The translations under genes and the position numbers were made by a program. The notes beneath the pieces are model-generated. The model saw nothing but the letters and a program-made list of their open reading frames with translations, searched no databases and was not told the DNA's origin. From Streptomyces syringium (lineage in GTDB: Bacteria > Actinomycetota > Actinomycetes > Streptomycetales > Streptomycetaceae): 64,000 nt of DNA. Location: contig NZ_JAGIOH010000001.1 in assembly GCF_017876625.1 (NCBI RefSeq), forward strand, positions 248,001-312,000. The letters run 5' to 3'. Below, piece by piece: positions 1 to 9,697 of this stretch (position 1 is the stretch's first letter; each line of letters begins with the position of its first letter).

Positions 1-603
1 ATCATCGATCTCGCCATCACCTCCGACGGCACCCACGCCTTCGCCCTCATCCAAAGCAACGACGGCAAAGCCGCCGCCGTCACCAAAGACCTCAAACCCA
101 TGCCCCACAACCCACAAAGTCACTACTACGCCGACCGCCCCCAATGGGACACCATCCCCAACCCCGCCAGTATCAGCCTCACCCCCGACGAACGCTACCT
201 CATCGTCACTGCCTACGGCTCAAACATGTGCACTATCATCGACACGAAGACAACCGAATCCCACCAACGCTATCTCGCCAGCGGCGTCGCGACCGCACCC
301 AGGCCAGTACGTGTTGACGACTCTACCGCCTATTTTTGCACCCTCGGAGACTTCCATAAAATTGACCTCGCCAGCGGAGAGGCAAAGTCTGAGGTTAATC
401 CTGGATTGGCTGGCGTAGTCGGAGCCGGGGATAAGCATGTGCTGCTCACCCTGTTCGACCAGCACAAGAAGGGAACGAATGTTTATTCATGTTCCCTCTT
501 TAGCTATGACGGGAAGGAGCGAGTGGATATGCCAGCGATGGATTTCGGCCCCGCCTACTTGCCGTGGTTGCTTCTTGAAACAAATCTGCTGCTCGAGGTC
601 TGA
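1..603 (+). CDS. Beta-propeller family protein, copy 1 (5' end outside window)
   Basis: The reading frame is open from the first base and corresponds to about residue 147 onward of the 344-residue paralogues elsewhere in the window, so roughly 146 codons lie outside. It contains two YVTN-like propeller strands, SDGTHAFALIQS and TPDERYLIVT, and ends in the family signature NLLLEV. Its C-terminal part belongs to the same subtype as copies 3 and 6 (shared segments RPVRVDDSTAYF and ERVDMPAMDFG). The function is unknown. No signal peptide is seen in the complete paralogues, so a cytoplasmic or non-Sec-exported protein is inferred. IS5 debris begins about 35 bp downstream. Confidence 0.85.
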   Translation: MIDLAITSDGTHAFALIQSNDGKAAAVTKDLKPMPHNPQSHYYADRPQWDTIPNPASISLTPDERYLIVTAYGSNMCTIIDTKTTESHQRYLASGVATAPRPVRVDDSTAYFCTLGDFHKIDLASGEAKSEVNPGLAGVVGAGDKHVLLTLFDQHKKGTNVYSCSLFSYDGKERVDMPAMDFGPAYLPWLLLETNLLLEV

Positions 604-636
604 TTGCCGGGCTGCTAGGAAGTGTTTGAGATGTGG

Positions 637-786
637 TCACAGCGACTGCCGTCTCAACGTGAGTTGGACGGCCGTTTCGTAGTGGACGGCGAGTTTGTCG
701 TGTCTGGTGGCCACGCCCCGGGCCTGCTTGAGCAGCCCGATCCGGCACTCAACCTTGTGCCTGTGCTTGTAGGCTTCGCGGTCGAA
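637..786 (-). pseudogene. IS5-type transposase, C-terminal fragment
   Basis: About 48 codons encode the tail of an IS5-family DDE transposase. The segment KHRHKVECRIGLLKQARG contains the conserved E-x-x-I-G-L-L-K helix. No catalytic N-terminal part in the same frame remains upstream, so this is debris. Confidence 0.6.
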
Positions 787-1170
787 GCCGGGCGGCCGCC
801 CGCCGAGCCCCGGCGGAGCTGGTGGCCGGCCTGGTCGCGCTTCTCCGGGATCCGCCCGCGGCGCAGGTGGGCACGGATCGCGCGCGAGGGACACGCGCGG
901 GCGGCGATCACGCGGGAGGGCCGGGTGCGTGGGCGTCCGCTGCCCGTCCTGCGACGCGGATCTGAGGCGGGTGAACTGCGGGGCGTCCCCGTGCTCCGCC
1001 GGTGGCTGTGACTGCCCGGACGTGGCCGGAGGCATCCGCCGCCAGGTGGATGGAGCTTGGTGCTCATGCCCCCGCGGGAACGCCCGAGCGTGTGGTCGTC
1101 CGGCTCGGCCGCCAGGTAGTTCGAGTGCGTCCGGCCCGGATCGTGATCCCATTTTTCCTCGCCCGGCAGC

Positions 1171-1540
1171 GTGCTGGTGAGCCCGGCACATGGTCCAGTC
1201 GACGAAAACCTCCCACTCGATCACGCCCACCTGCAGCTCTTCCAGGACGCCGGCCCAGGTGCCGGCGATCCTGATGAGACGCTGTTCGCCGTGATCGTGT
1301 ATGTGCTGGTGAGTGGGTGTGCGTGGCGGTCGCTGCCGCCGTGCTTCGGGGTGTCGAAGTCGACGGCTCACCGCCGGTTTCTCATCTGGTCCAGGGCTGG
1401 GGTGTGGGGCGAGGGGCGCCCCAGTTCTGGTCGACGGGTTCCTCGCCCCATGCTGGAACTGGAAGGCCGCTGAACAGCTCTTCTCCGGCAAGCAATGCCG
1501 CACCGGCCACAACATCCAGGTGATGGCTACGGCGGGGTGA
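1171..1540 (+). pseudogene. IS5/HARBI1-like transposase fragments
   Basis: The first part encodes the conserved IS5 N-terminal region (FAVIVYVLVSGCAWRSLPP, then STAHRRFLIWSRAGVW). The frame then shifts into a short piece of a DDE_4 transposase (EQLFSGKQCRTGHNIQV). Two unrelated transposase fragments appear to be fused by deletion, and neither is functional. Confidence 0.6.
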
Positions 1541-2011
1541 GTGCGAGTCCGGTTTCGGTGATGAAGCCATCGAGGAGGTGGGGGTGGTACTGCATCCGTT
1601 TGAGCCGGTCCTGGTGTGTGCGGCGAGCTGGTCGGTGGTGCCGGCGGCGAGGTTGCCCAGGCTCTTTTTGAGGTGGGCTCATACGCTCTCGGCCGGGTTG
1701 AGGTCCGGTGCATAGGTGGAAAGGCGGAAGAGGGTCGGCCAGCTCTCGCAGATGGCCAGCAGTTCCCGCATCGCGGTGTCCTTGTGCTGGGTGGATTTGT
1801 CCCACACGAGCACAAGGTTCCCGCCGAGGTACGAACCGCGCCCCGGCAACCGCACCCGCTTCGAGTGGTTGGGCGACACCCCCTGACCCCCACCGCTCCG
1901 GCATGGGGCCGGCAGCGGCAGACCAGCCGCCAACAGGCCTATACCTGTGTCAACATGCCGGTGGGCTCCCGGGCGGGGGCGCCCGGCGTGCCCGCTCCCG
2001 TCTCCGGTCAC
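1527..2011 (-). pseudogene. IS630-family transposase C-terminal remnant
   Basis: The minus strand encodes the DDE_3 end of an IS630 transposase: NLVLVWDKSTQHKD, then LSTYAPDLNPAESV, then LKRMQYHPHLLDGFITETG in a second frame. The catalytic region and tail lie in different frames, so at least one frameshift has occurred and the N-terminal half is missing. Confidence 0.65.
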
Positions 2012-2443
2012 GCTTCGTCCCCGAGATGCGGGGCGCGCCCGGGGACAATTCCTGTACCTCCATCACTCGCGTGTCCTGGACGTCGACCGCGGGCCCGCGG
2101 CCTGGTGTCCGTGCTGGTGATGTCGGTTTCCCAGAGCAGATGGACACTCCGGGGGCGAGGGAGTGGCTGCGGGTCGTCCTTCCCCTACCCCCGGCACGGT
2201 GCACGCCGCGGCCTCCGGCAGGTACAACGGCCGTCCGGGCCGTGGGTCGCGAGTGGCCCGCCACCCACGTGACCTCTACACGAGCCCCGTCGCCGGCACC
2301 GGACCGTCGGGGGTGCGCAGCCACACGTGCTGTCCGGTCTTGGTGACGGTGAGGCCGAACTCGAACAGCTCCGGCCGCCCGGCCCGGTACGAAAGGTCGC
2401 CTCCCGCTTACAGCAGGCCCCGGGAGCATCCCGGCCAAGCGGC
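2012..2443. other. No convincing gene
   Basis: GC-rich sequence between two IS630 remnants. I find no protein family signature, RNA gene or repeat here. It is probably transposon debris. Confidence 0.5.
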
Positions 2444-3456
2444 TCACGGCGGGCCGTTCAGGGCTGTCCCGTACCTGGCCCTCACACCGGAGAAGCGGCG
2501 GGTCTGGTGGGCGAGGTCGTCCACGGAGCGGGCGCGTGCGGCGTGCACGTGATGCTTGAGGTCCGCGTTCAGCAGCTCGTCGGGATTCGGCTCCGGGCTG
2601 TAGCCGGGCATCAGGTGCAGCTCGACGCGTTCGGTGTTGGCGGCGAGCCAGGTGCGGACGGCATTGGAACGGTGGACGGGGTGCCGGTCGGCGATCACGT
2701 GGACCTTGCGGCCGGCCTGGCGGGCGAGCCGGTCCAGGAACGCGGTGAACACCTTCGCGGTGAACTTCTGGGTGTACACGGTGAAGTGCAGGGTGCCGCG
2801 GGAGGCGATCGCGGACATGATGTTCACCCTGAACCGGCGCCCGGACACCCGCACGATCGGGGTCTGGCCCTTCGGGGCCCAGGAGGTGCCGGGCGGGGCG
2901 GTGTCCGAGCGCAGACCGCACTGGTCAGCCCAGGCCACGACCGCGTTCTCGGTCTTCGCCCGGGCGGCGATGGCCGGGTACTCCTCGCGCAGCCAGGCGT
3001 CCACCTTCGCCTGGTCCTGACGGTAGGAACGCCGGGCCGGCGCTGCGGGGAGAAGCTGTGCCGGCGCAACCACTGGCCCACGCCCTGTTCGGTCATGGCG
3101 GCCCCGACAATCATCCGGATCAGAGCCGCGACCAGCTTGCGGGGCCACAATGGCCCGCCGATCAGCAAGATCCTCCGGGGTGTAGCCTGCCATCGACTGG
3201 AAGACCACCGCCCGGTCCCCGGCGCTGATCAGCTCGCCCGGCCCGGAGCGGGACTTCACCGGCGCCGCGAGCCCCGCCCGCCCCAGGCCTGGTACTTGCG
3301 CCACCAGCTGCCCACCGACCGCTCCGCGACACCGAACACCTCAGCCGCCTGCCGGTAACCCCGCACCCGCCCCGACTCCAGCGCGGCCACCACCCGCAGC
3401 CGCAGCACTTCCTGAGCGGCAGGCCCCAGGCGCCGCGCATCCCCCAGCTCGCTCAC
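2444..3456 (-). pseudogene. IS630-family transposase, frameshifted
   Basis: Reading from a GTG at 3456, the helix-turn-helix region (GYRQAAEVFGVAERSVGSWW) is followed in other frames by PLWPRKLVAALIRMIVGAAM and then by the DDE region (AWADQCGLRSD, VHVIADRHPVHRS, LHLMPGYSPEPNPDE). The three blocks lie in different frames, with breaks near 3285, 3170 and 3045, so about three frameshifts separate it from an intact transposase of roughly 340 residues. The catalytic blocks are still recognisable. Confidence 0.75.
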
Positions 3457-3847
3457 ACACCCCCAACGACCAAGGCCACCAGATCGTTTCGGTTCAATAT
3501 GCGAGGTCAGTTGCCGGTTACACCCAGGGGACCGGTGGGTGGTGGTGGCCCTTCGACGCCTACCAGTCCCCTGCATGCCCAGGAGCTTTTGCAGCGTCTC
3601 CACGGCGGCAGACCCGCATCCCGGCGGCTCGGCCTGGCAGGTGCCACTGCGCAGGGCCGTTCCGGCCTGACGGAAGGGTGGGAGAAGTTCAGGGGACCGG
3701 CCAGGACGGGCCGCTGCCATCCCCGGCCCAGACGGTTTCGGTACCCAGGCCGATGGTCACGCCGAGGTCTGTGAGGGCCAGCGCCCCTACTCCCCGCCAG
3801 GTAGCCATCGCGGTCTGGGCTTCGTCCAGGAGCCGTCGCGGCCCCCA
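3457..3847. other. No convincing gene
   Basis: I see no gene or structured element between the IS630 remnant and the small minus-strand gene that follows. Open frames on both strands lack family features and look like high-GC shadows. Confidence 0.5.
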
Positions 3848-4210
3848 CTAGCGTCCCTGTCCTTTCCCGGGTTTCCACGCGGCCCACGCGGAGTCGTCCT
3901 GGGCTTCGAACCACCATGTCTTCTCGCCGAAGCTGATGCGCGTTGTGGGGACGAGGACATGAAAGAGGAACTCCGCACCGTGATCGCTCTCCAGCGGTGT
4001 CAGGTCGGTGTCGGTGCGGACCTTTTCGGCTTCGGCGAGGGTGGAGTTGATGACGGGCCGCATGTCCACCGCGTCCGCTTCCCGCTGACCGCGCAGGACC
4101 ATGAAAGACATGGCGTCCACGACCGGCCCGCTCGCCGTCCTGCCGTCATCCGCGGCCACCAGGCGGAGCAGGGCCAGGCCCCGGTAGGGCGTGACGATCA
4201 GCCCCCCCAT
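3848..4210 (-). CDS. Hypothetical protein, about 120 aa, possibly 5'-truncated
   Basis: The protein has ordinary soluble composition (segments VTPYRGLALLRLVAADDGRT and FHVLVPTTRISFGEKTWWF), unlike the Arg/Pro-rich shadows around it. I do not recognise the family. The ATG at 4210 has a possible AAGAAGG ribosome site only two bases upstream, which is too close. The frame stays open upstream into the antisense of the IS110 element, so the original N-terminus may have been removed when that element arrived. Confidence 0.45.
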   Translation of the reverse strand: MGGLIVTPYRGLALLRLVAADDGRTASGPVVDAMSFMVLRGQREADAVDMRPVINSTLAEAEKVRTDTDLTPLESDHGAEFLFHVLVPTTRISFGEKTWWFEAQDDSAWAAWKPGKGQGR

Positions 4211-4441
4211 TACCTTCTTGGTGGCCCCGCAATGGGGCGCCTGGCCTCCGGAGTTGGCATGACTGTCTCCCCCTGTCGAACACATGGCCTGGGGGGTGGT
4301 GTCACCGGCTCCGGAGGCATCGACAGACCGCTGATTAGGGGCATGACCACCGGCTTGTCCGCAGGTCGGGAGGCTCTTCGTAATGTGGATGTGGCGATCG
4401 GTGACATAGGACGGCCGGGCGGGAACTACCGAAGGACGCAC

Positions 4442-5644
4442 GTGATCGACGTCAGCGACATCGGCGCCTTGCTCGGCCTGGACGTCGGCAAGGGCGAACA
4501 CCACGCCACCGCCGTCACCCCGGCCGGGAAGAAGGCCTTCGACAAGCGGCTGCCCAACAGCGAACCCAAGCTCCGGGAGGTGTCCGGCAAGCTGCAGGCC
4601 AAGCACGGGGCCGTGCTCGTGGTAGTCGACCAGCCGGCCTCGATCGGGGCCCTGCCGCTGGCGGTCGCCCGGGACATGGGCTGCCCGGTCGCCTATCTGC
4701 CGGGCCTGACGATGCGGCGGATCGCCGACCTCTATCCCGGCGAGGCCAAGACCGACGCGAGAGACGCGTTCGTCATCGCGGATGCAGCCCGCGTCATGCC
4801 GCACACGCTCCGCTCGGTCGACCTCGAAGACGAGACCGTCGCCGAGCTGGAGATGATCGTCGGCTTCGACGACGACCTGGCCAGCGAAGCCACCCGCGTC
4901 AGCAACCGGCTCCGCGGCCTGCTCACCCAGATCCACCCGCACCTGGAACGGATCCTCGGTCCGCGCATCCAGCACCCCGCCGTGCTCACGCTGCTGGAAC
5001 GGTTCGGGTCCCCGGCCCAAATCCGCAAGGCCGGACGCCGAAGGCTCGTGACCCTGCTGCGGCCGAAGGCACCGCGGATGGCCCAACGACTGGTCGAGGA
5101 CATCTTCACCGCCCTTGACGAACAGACCGTCGTCGTTCCCGGCACGGACGCGGCCGCACTGATCGTCCCCAGCCTGGCCGGGTCGCTGACCGCCGTCCCT
5201 GACCAGCGCAAACTACTTGCCACGAGGATCGAGGAACTGCTGGACGCCCACCCTCTTTCCAAGGTCCTGACCTCGATGCCGGGCATCGGCGTCAGGACCG
5301 GAGCCAGGATCCTCATCGACGTCGGCGACGGCAGCTCGTTCCCCTCCGCCGCCCACCTCGCCGCCTACGCCGGCCTCGCCCCGGCAACCCGCAGCTCGGG
5401 TTCGTCGATCCGCGGCGAACAACCGTCCCGGCGCGGAAACAAGCAGCTCAAACGGGCCTTCTTCCTCTCCGCGTTCGCGGCCCTGGCCGACCCCGCCTCC
5501 CGGGCCTACTACGACAAGAAAATCAGCCAGGGCAAGCACCACACCCAAGCACTCCACTGCCTCGCAAGACGACGAGCCGACGTGCTCTGCGCGATGCTCC
5601 GCGACGGCACCTTCTACGCACTCCAACCCGCCCCATCAGCTTGA
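4442..5644 (+). CDS. IS110-family transposase
   Basis: A 400-residue DEDD transposase, full length for the family. The N-terminal RuvC-like domain begins with LLGLDVGKGEHHATAV, carrying the first Asp, and continues with AKTDARDAFVIADAARVMPH. The C-terminal transposase_20 domain contains LTSMPGIGVRTGARIL and AAYAGLAPATRSSGSS, including the conserved serine motif. I chose the GTG at 4442 because the conserved domain starts about ten residues later; the longer open frame begins at an ATG at 3959 over unrelated sequence. IS110 elements normally lack terminal inverted repeats, and none is obvious. A separate IS110 fragment lies at 46890-47060. Confidence 0.9.
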   Translation: MIDVSDIGALLGLDVGKGEHHATAVTPAGKKAFDKRLPNSEPKLREVSGKLQAKHGAVLVVVDQPASIGALPLAVARDMGCPVAYLPGLTMRRIADLYPGEAKTDARDAFVIADAARVMPHTLRSVDLEDETVAELEMIVGFDDDLASEATRVSNRLRGLLTQIHPHLERILGPRIQHPAVLTLLERFGSPAQIRKAGRRRLVTLLRPKAPRMAQRLVEDIFTALDEQTVVVPGTDAAALIVPSLAGSLTAVPDQRKLLATRIEELLDAHPLSKVLTSMPGIGVRTGARILIDVGDGSSFPSAAHLAAYAGLAPATRSSGSSIRGEQPSRRGNKQLKRAFFLSAFAALADPASRAYYDKKISQGKHHTQALHCLARRRADVLCAMLRDGTFYALQPAPSA

Positions 5645-5876
5645 CCAAACCCATAGGGGCACCCCCCGCCCCAGGTGACTATCTAGTCGACATTGACGCG
5701 GACCTGAGCGCCGTGGTCATTGCGTATGTCGGTGCGGCATCGACTTGGAAGATCCCAGACTGGTTGGATTCTGCCCGCTGGTCGGCGTGGCGGCGAATCA
5801 CGCCGTCACCGTCGTCGTGCCAGCCCAGTGCCGCAGCAGGCGGCCGCGTTTGCGCGCAGCTTCGAGCGAGCCCCGT

Positions 5877-7046
5877 TCACCGCGGGTTCACCGAGCCAGT
5901 GGTGTCCCAGGTTGGTTCGCGAACCGGGGGCGGCCCGTAGGCCCCGTTACTGGGGGACTTGCACCAGGTGTACTGCCGGTGAGCCGAGACCGTCATGCCG
6001 AAGTCCCACAAGGAAGGTTTTCCCTGGGCACGCCAGTACGCGATGGCTGACTGGACCTCGTCCAGGAGATGTCGCGGCCCGCCCCGGTACGCGGTCGGGA
6101 TTCCCCCTCCGGGGGCGGTGATCGAGGCCCATGAGGTCCGCCCGTCGTGGAGCCAGGTGTCGACCCCGATGCCGCTCTCGCCCGGGCGGGTGATGACCGC
6201 GACGTCGGGCAGGGCGACGCGCACGGCGAAGAGGACGTCGGGCTCGCGCAGCGGGGAGAGGTCGCTGGTGAAGGGCTGCTCCTCATCAGGCGCCTGATCG
6301 CCGCGTACCTGTGCCCAGCCGCGGCGGGATGTGGCAGTGCGGCTGGGCATGAAGGCTGCCAGTCCTTGCATCCAGCCGGTCGCCGTCCGGCCGTCCTCGG
6401 CAACGGTGAGCGCCACGTGCCCGAGGCGTCCCCAGGGGGTGACGATGCGGCCGCCCGGGCGTGTCTTCTCGATCCACGACCAGGGCACGTCCTCGACGGC
6501 GTAGGTAGAGATCACCCGATCGTAGGGCGTGCCGTGGGGCCAGCCGGTGACGCCGTCGCCGGTCCGTACTGCCACTCCGGCGTGCACGGCGTCCAGCGAC
6601 CGCTGTGCGGCGGCGGCCAGGCCGGCGTCCTTCTCCACGCTGGTGATGAGCCCCGGGCCGGTGCGCCAGGCCATCAGTGCGCTGTTGCGGCCCTGACCCG
6701 TCCCCAGTTCGAGGACGCGGTGCCCCGGCTCCAGCATCAGGCAGTCCAGCATGTCCGCCACGACGGCTTCGCAGGACAGGCTGGATGTGGCCGGCCCGTT
6801 GGTGACCTGGGTGATGGTGAGGTCGTCCGGTCCGCCGTACACCTCCTGCGCCCAGCGCCCTTCTGCGGTGGCACGGTCCACCGGCACATAGGCGTCGCTG
6901 TTCCAGTGCCAGACCCTCTCCGGTGCGAAGTCGTGACGCGGGCGGGCACCGGCAGCTTCCCGGACCCAGGGAGAGTCTGCTGGCCATGCTCCCCGGGCAT
7001 CCATTGCCGCGGACAGCCGGGCTCGCTCCTCCTTGAACTGGGGCAA
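5877..7046 (-). CDS. PCMT-like SAM-dependent O-methyltransferase
   Basis: A 389-residue protein with a protein-L-isoaspartate methyltransferase-type Rossmann fold. SAM motif I is VLELGTGQGRN at residues 111-121, preceded by a PCMT-like segment (TQVTNGPATSSLSCEAVVADML). PCMT-like methyltransferases of this size occur in Streptomyces peptide-maturation clusters as well as in protein repair. The TTG start lies eight bases after the stop of a 37-codon ORF, and a tiny 27-codon ORF overlaps that one, so the three are probably co-translated. A peptide substrate encoded just upstream is an inference; no ATP-grasp or lanthipeptide synthetase is present. IS110 lies downstream. Confidence 0.75.
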   Translation of the reverse strand: MPQFKEERARLSAAMDARGAWPADSPWVREAAGARPRHDFAPERVWHWNSDAYVPVDRATAEGRWAQEVYGGPDDLTITQVTNGPATSSLSCEAVVADMLDCLMLEPGHRVLELGTGQGRNSALMAWRTGPGLITSVEKDAGLAAAAQRSLDAVHAGVAVRTGDGVTGWPHGTPYDRVISTYAVEDVPWSWIEKTRPGGRIVTPWGRLGHVALTVAEDGRTATGWMQGLAAFMPSRTATSRRGWAQVRGDQAPDEEQPFTSDLSPLREPDVLFAVRVALPDVAVITRPGESGIGVDTWLHDGRTSWASITAPGGGIPTAYRGGPRHLLDEVQSAIAYWRAQGKPSLWDFGMTVSAHRQYTWCKSPSNGAYGPPPVREPTWDTTGSVNPR

Positions 7047-7054
7047 CGTCTTTC

Positions 7055-7168
7055 CTACTTCCTGCGGGTCCCGGTGGGCGGCGGAGGCGGGGGAACCTGT
7101 CCGTCCCCGTTGTCCGGAGGCGGTTCGCCCTTGCCGAGATCAGGTTCCGGCTTGCGGTGATCACCCAT
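7055..7168 (-). CDS. Small proline-rich peptide, 37 aa
   Basis: Reading from ATG 7168, the ORF encodes a 37-residue hydrophilic peptide with two proline runs (KGEPPPDNGD and VPPPPPPTGTRRK). A strong GGGAGGA ribosome site lies about six bases upstream. The ATG overlaps the stop of a preceding 27-codon ORF by one base, and the stop is eight bases before the methyltransferase start, a spacing typical of translational coupling. It could be a modified-peptide precursor or a short leader. I do not recognise the family. Confidence 0.5.
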   Translation of the reverse strand: MGDHRKPEPDLGKGEPPPDNGDGQVPPPPPPTGTRRK

Positions 7169-7251
7169 CACAGATCCTCCCTGGTGCCAGGCGGGTACGA
7201 AGCACTCGTCATCCCGAAGCGGGCGGTGGCCCGTTCTGCGAACGACGGCAT
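7168..7251 (-). CDS. Very small ORF (27 aa), possible peptide precursor
   Basis: The ORF encodes a 27-residue peptide containing TARFGMTSASYPPG, overlapping the next ORF by one base. The F-G-M-T-x-A-x-Y-P pattern loosely recalls the conserved segment of ATP-grasp-modified peptide precursors, but no ATP-grasp enzyme is present and the ribosome site is weak. Chance cannot be excluded. Confidence 0.25.
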   Translation of the reverse strand: MPSFAERATARFGMTSASYPPGTREDL

Positions 7252-7337
7252 TGGCCGGAATACCGCGCTCGCTGTCCAGGACCAGCGGCCATTGATCTGA
7301 CCGCCAGCGAGTGGGCAGCAGGGCATGTGCGGGCCGG

Positions 7338-8248
7338 TCACAGGATGTTCCAGTGCAGTGCGGTGTCCTCGTGGAGGAGGCCGTCGGTGCGGCGTTGGAC
7401 TTCTGCGAGGCTGCCGGGGGTGTGGTGGGCCTTGCGGGCGTTGGTGGTGATCATGCGTAGTTCGCGCGGATCGCGGAGGGTTGCGAAGCCGGGCCATTGG
7501 GTCACGTCGAAGCCGTAGGTCGCGGCGAAGTCGTTGTAGTGGGCTTGTCCGTGTCTGAAGCGTCGGCAGTGGATTTCGATGGTGACAAGGTCCCATTCGG
7601 GCTGGCCGATGGAGACGGTGTCCCAGTCGCACAGGACGGCTTCGGTGCCGTTGTGGAGGGCGTTGCGGTGTTGGGGGTCGCCCTGGAGGATCCCTTCGGG
7701 CAGGGCGAAGTCGATGATGGCCAGGTCGGCTTCCAGGCGGTTGAGCCGGTCGTGGAGCAGGCGGAGCGTCGGCTGTGGGAGTGCGGTGGCAGCGGCGAGG
7801 GAGGCGCGGATAGCGCGCACGTTGTCGTGGCGGGGCAGCTGGACGGGCGGGGTGGAGAGGGTGTGGAGGGAGTAGAGGGGCTTGGCGATCTGCGCGGCGG
7901 TGACGGGGTGGCCGGCTGGTTGCGGCAGGTAGGTCCACTAGGTGGCGGCGTGGCCGTCGATGACGACGGGCTGATGGGGGGCGGGGTGGAGTGGGACGGT
8001 CGGGAAGCCCTGTTCCATCAGCCACTGGACAAAACGTACGGTGCGTTCGACGTCGCTCACGCGTGTCCCGCGCCGGGCGATCTTCACGACGACCGGGGCA
8101 CGGTCCAGCAGGACGACGGCGTTGTGGTGTGACCGCGCAGCAATTGTGCGGGTGAGCTGTGGAGTCCGGCTGCCGCGCAGGCGCGGTCCAGGACGTGTTG
8201 CATCTCGGTCTCGGTGAAGCCGCCGGGGGCGGGCGCCGGTGCTGTCAT
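7338..8248 (-). pseudogene. Aminoglycoside-phosphotransferase-like kinase, disrupted
   Basis: The C-terminal half carries the APH catalytic loop ILQGDPQHRNAL and the metal-binding segment LCDWDTVSIGQPEWDL. The N-terminal half (VVLLDRAPVVVKIARRG) has the lysine strand of the kinase fold. Two lesions separate them: a frameshift near 8125, shortly after the start at 8248, and an in-frame TAG at about 7936 between HAAT and WTYLPQPAGHP. Restored, the product would be about 300 residues. It lies 33 bp downstream of the XRE regulator in the same direction, a pairing common in Streptomyces. The substrate cannot be inferred. Confidence 0.75.
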
Positions 8249-8281
8249 GGGCCTTTGGCTCGCTTATGGTCTTGCGGGCTG

Positions 8282-9697
8282 TCACCTGGGCCCGGCGGGC
8301 AGGGCCAGGACCTCGGTGAGCTCTTTCGCTGCCCGGCCGTTTCGTATCGCTGGGGGCAGTACTGCGATCACGTGCCGGGCGCGTTCTTCGAGGATGGGTG
8401 TGCGGTGCGCTGAGGGGACCTGAAGGTATGTTGCGACGGCGAGCTGGCACGCCTCGGTGGGGCTGTGGTCGTTGGCCAGGCAGATCGCGGCCTCGAGGCG
8501 CAGGAGTGCGGGGTCGATGCCTGTGCGGGCGGGGTACAGCGGCAAGGCCTCGTCCTGTACCTGGCGGGCCTGGGTGCTGCGCCCGAGGGCGGTGTAGGCG
8601 CCGCTGAGGTAGAGCAGCAGGCGGCGTGCGGGGAAGGCGAAGGCGTCGTCTTCGGGCCCGGCTTCGCTCTGTTCGAACATCTGGCGTGCGTAGTGGATGG
8701 CGGTCTCGGCGCCGGCGTTGTCGCCCTGGCGGGCGAGAGCGCGGGCTTCGGCGGCGGCGAAGGCTCCGGTCGCCGTGGGGCGTCCGCGGGCGAGGAGGCG
8801 GGCTTCCCGGGCGAGGGCGACGGCGTCCGCCAGCGGCCCGTAGTAGTAGGGGAGCATCGCCCGCTGGGCCCGGACCCGGGCCCGCAAGTCCGGGTGGCCG
8901 CTGTCATCGGCCGCGTTCTGTGCGGTGTCGTACCAGGCGCGCGAGGAGGCGAGGTGGCCGAGTTTCATGAGGGCGTCGGCTACAAGGGTCGCCAGCAGGG
9001 CTGTCATCTCGGAAAGGCGGACCTGTACCGAGGCGGGCTGACGTTCGGCAGCCAGCTCCCTGATCTCGTCCAGCTGGCGGAGAAGCATGTGGAGCATCGG
9101 GGCGGGCGGGGTGTAGAGGTATGCGCGGCGGAGCCACAGGATGCGCTCGTCGAGCAGGTCGAGCTGGCCGGTACTCACGCTCGTCATGGCCAGGGTCCGG
9201 TCAAGGCAGCGGCGCGCGGCCTCGATTTGCTCGGTCAATGGATCTCGTGGAGCTGTCAGGTGCCCGCCGGGTGAGGCCGGTGTCTGGTGACCGGCGGCCG
9301 GGCTGAGCACGGCGGGAAGGTGCGGGGCCGCCGTGGGCTTGATGATGCCCGGTGGCTGTGATGCGGAGAGTCCCAGCTCGAAGGCAGTGCACTCGTCATA
9401 CCGGCATAACAGATCGACGGTGGCCAGGCGGGGTGTCCGGGTGTCGGTCTCCCACGAGCCCAGCTGGTCCCCTTCCACGCGGGGGCCCTGGACGCCCTGC
9501 TGCGCAAGGTCCCGGAGCTCCGTCCCGGCCTGAACGAGGGTCTTCCCGCGGGCGAGGCGCTGGGCGCGCAGCTTCGACACCCCGCAGTGCTCGTGGATGA
9601 GGGGCGCGATCTGTTGCGGTGGCTGGCCGGCGGCCTCCCCGCGCACGCGGATCTGCCGTGCGCAGGTGGGCTTGTGGGGCGTAGCCGGAGTGTTCAT
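8282..9697 (-). CDS. XRE-family regulator with TPR-like C-terminal region
   Basis: A 471-residue protein. The N-terminal 90 residues resemble the Streptomyces XRE helix-turn-helix (LIHEHCGVSKLRAQRLARGKT, then GDQLGSWETDTRTPRLATVD). The rest is alanine-rich and helical, with repeat-like segments (RAWYDTAQNAADDSGHPDLR, LYLSGAYTALGRSTQARQVQ) typical of TPR-containing regulators. It probably regulates its own operon, which includes the phosphotransferase remnant 33 bp downstream. Ligand and targets are unknown. Confidence 0.8.
   Translation of the reverse strand: MNTPATPHKPTCARQIRVRGEAAGQPPQQIAPLIHEHCGVSKLRAQRLARGKTLVQAGTELRDLAQQGVQGPRVEGDQLGSWETDTRTPRLATVDLLCRYDECTAFELGLSASQPPGIIKPTAAPHLPAVLSPAAGHQTPASPGGHLTAPRDPLTEQIEAARRCLDRTLAMTSVSTGQLDLLDERILWLRRAYLYTPPAPMLHMLLRQLDEIRELAAERQPASVQVRLSEMTALLATLVADALMKLGHLASSRAWYDTAQNAADDSGHPDLRARVRAQRAMLPYYYGPLADAVALAREARLLARGRPTATGAFAAAEARALARQGDNAGAETAIHYARQMFEQSEAGPEDDAFAFPARRLLLYLSGAYTALGRSTQARQVQDEALPLYPARTGIDPALLRLEAAICLANDHSPTEACQLAVATYLQVPSAHRTPILEERARHVIAVLPPAIRNGRAAKELTEVLALPAGPR

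Noticed and set aside
637..1893. 418-codon minus-strand open frame as a single gene
   Set aside because: Only the last 48 codons show homology, to an IS5 transposase tail. The rest is Arg/Pro-rich and overlaps unrelated transposase fragments on both strands.
3848..5086. 412-codon minus-strand frame as one gene
   Set aside because: Most of it is antisense to the well-supported IS110 transposase. Only the last 120 codons look like real protein and are annotated separately.
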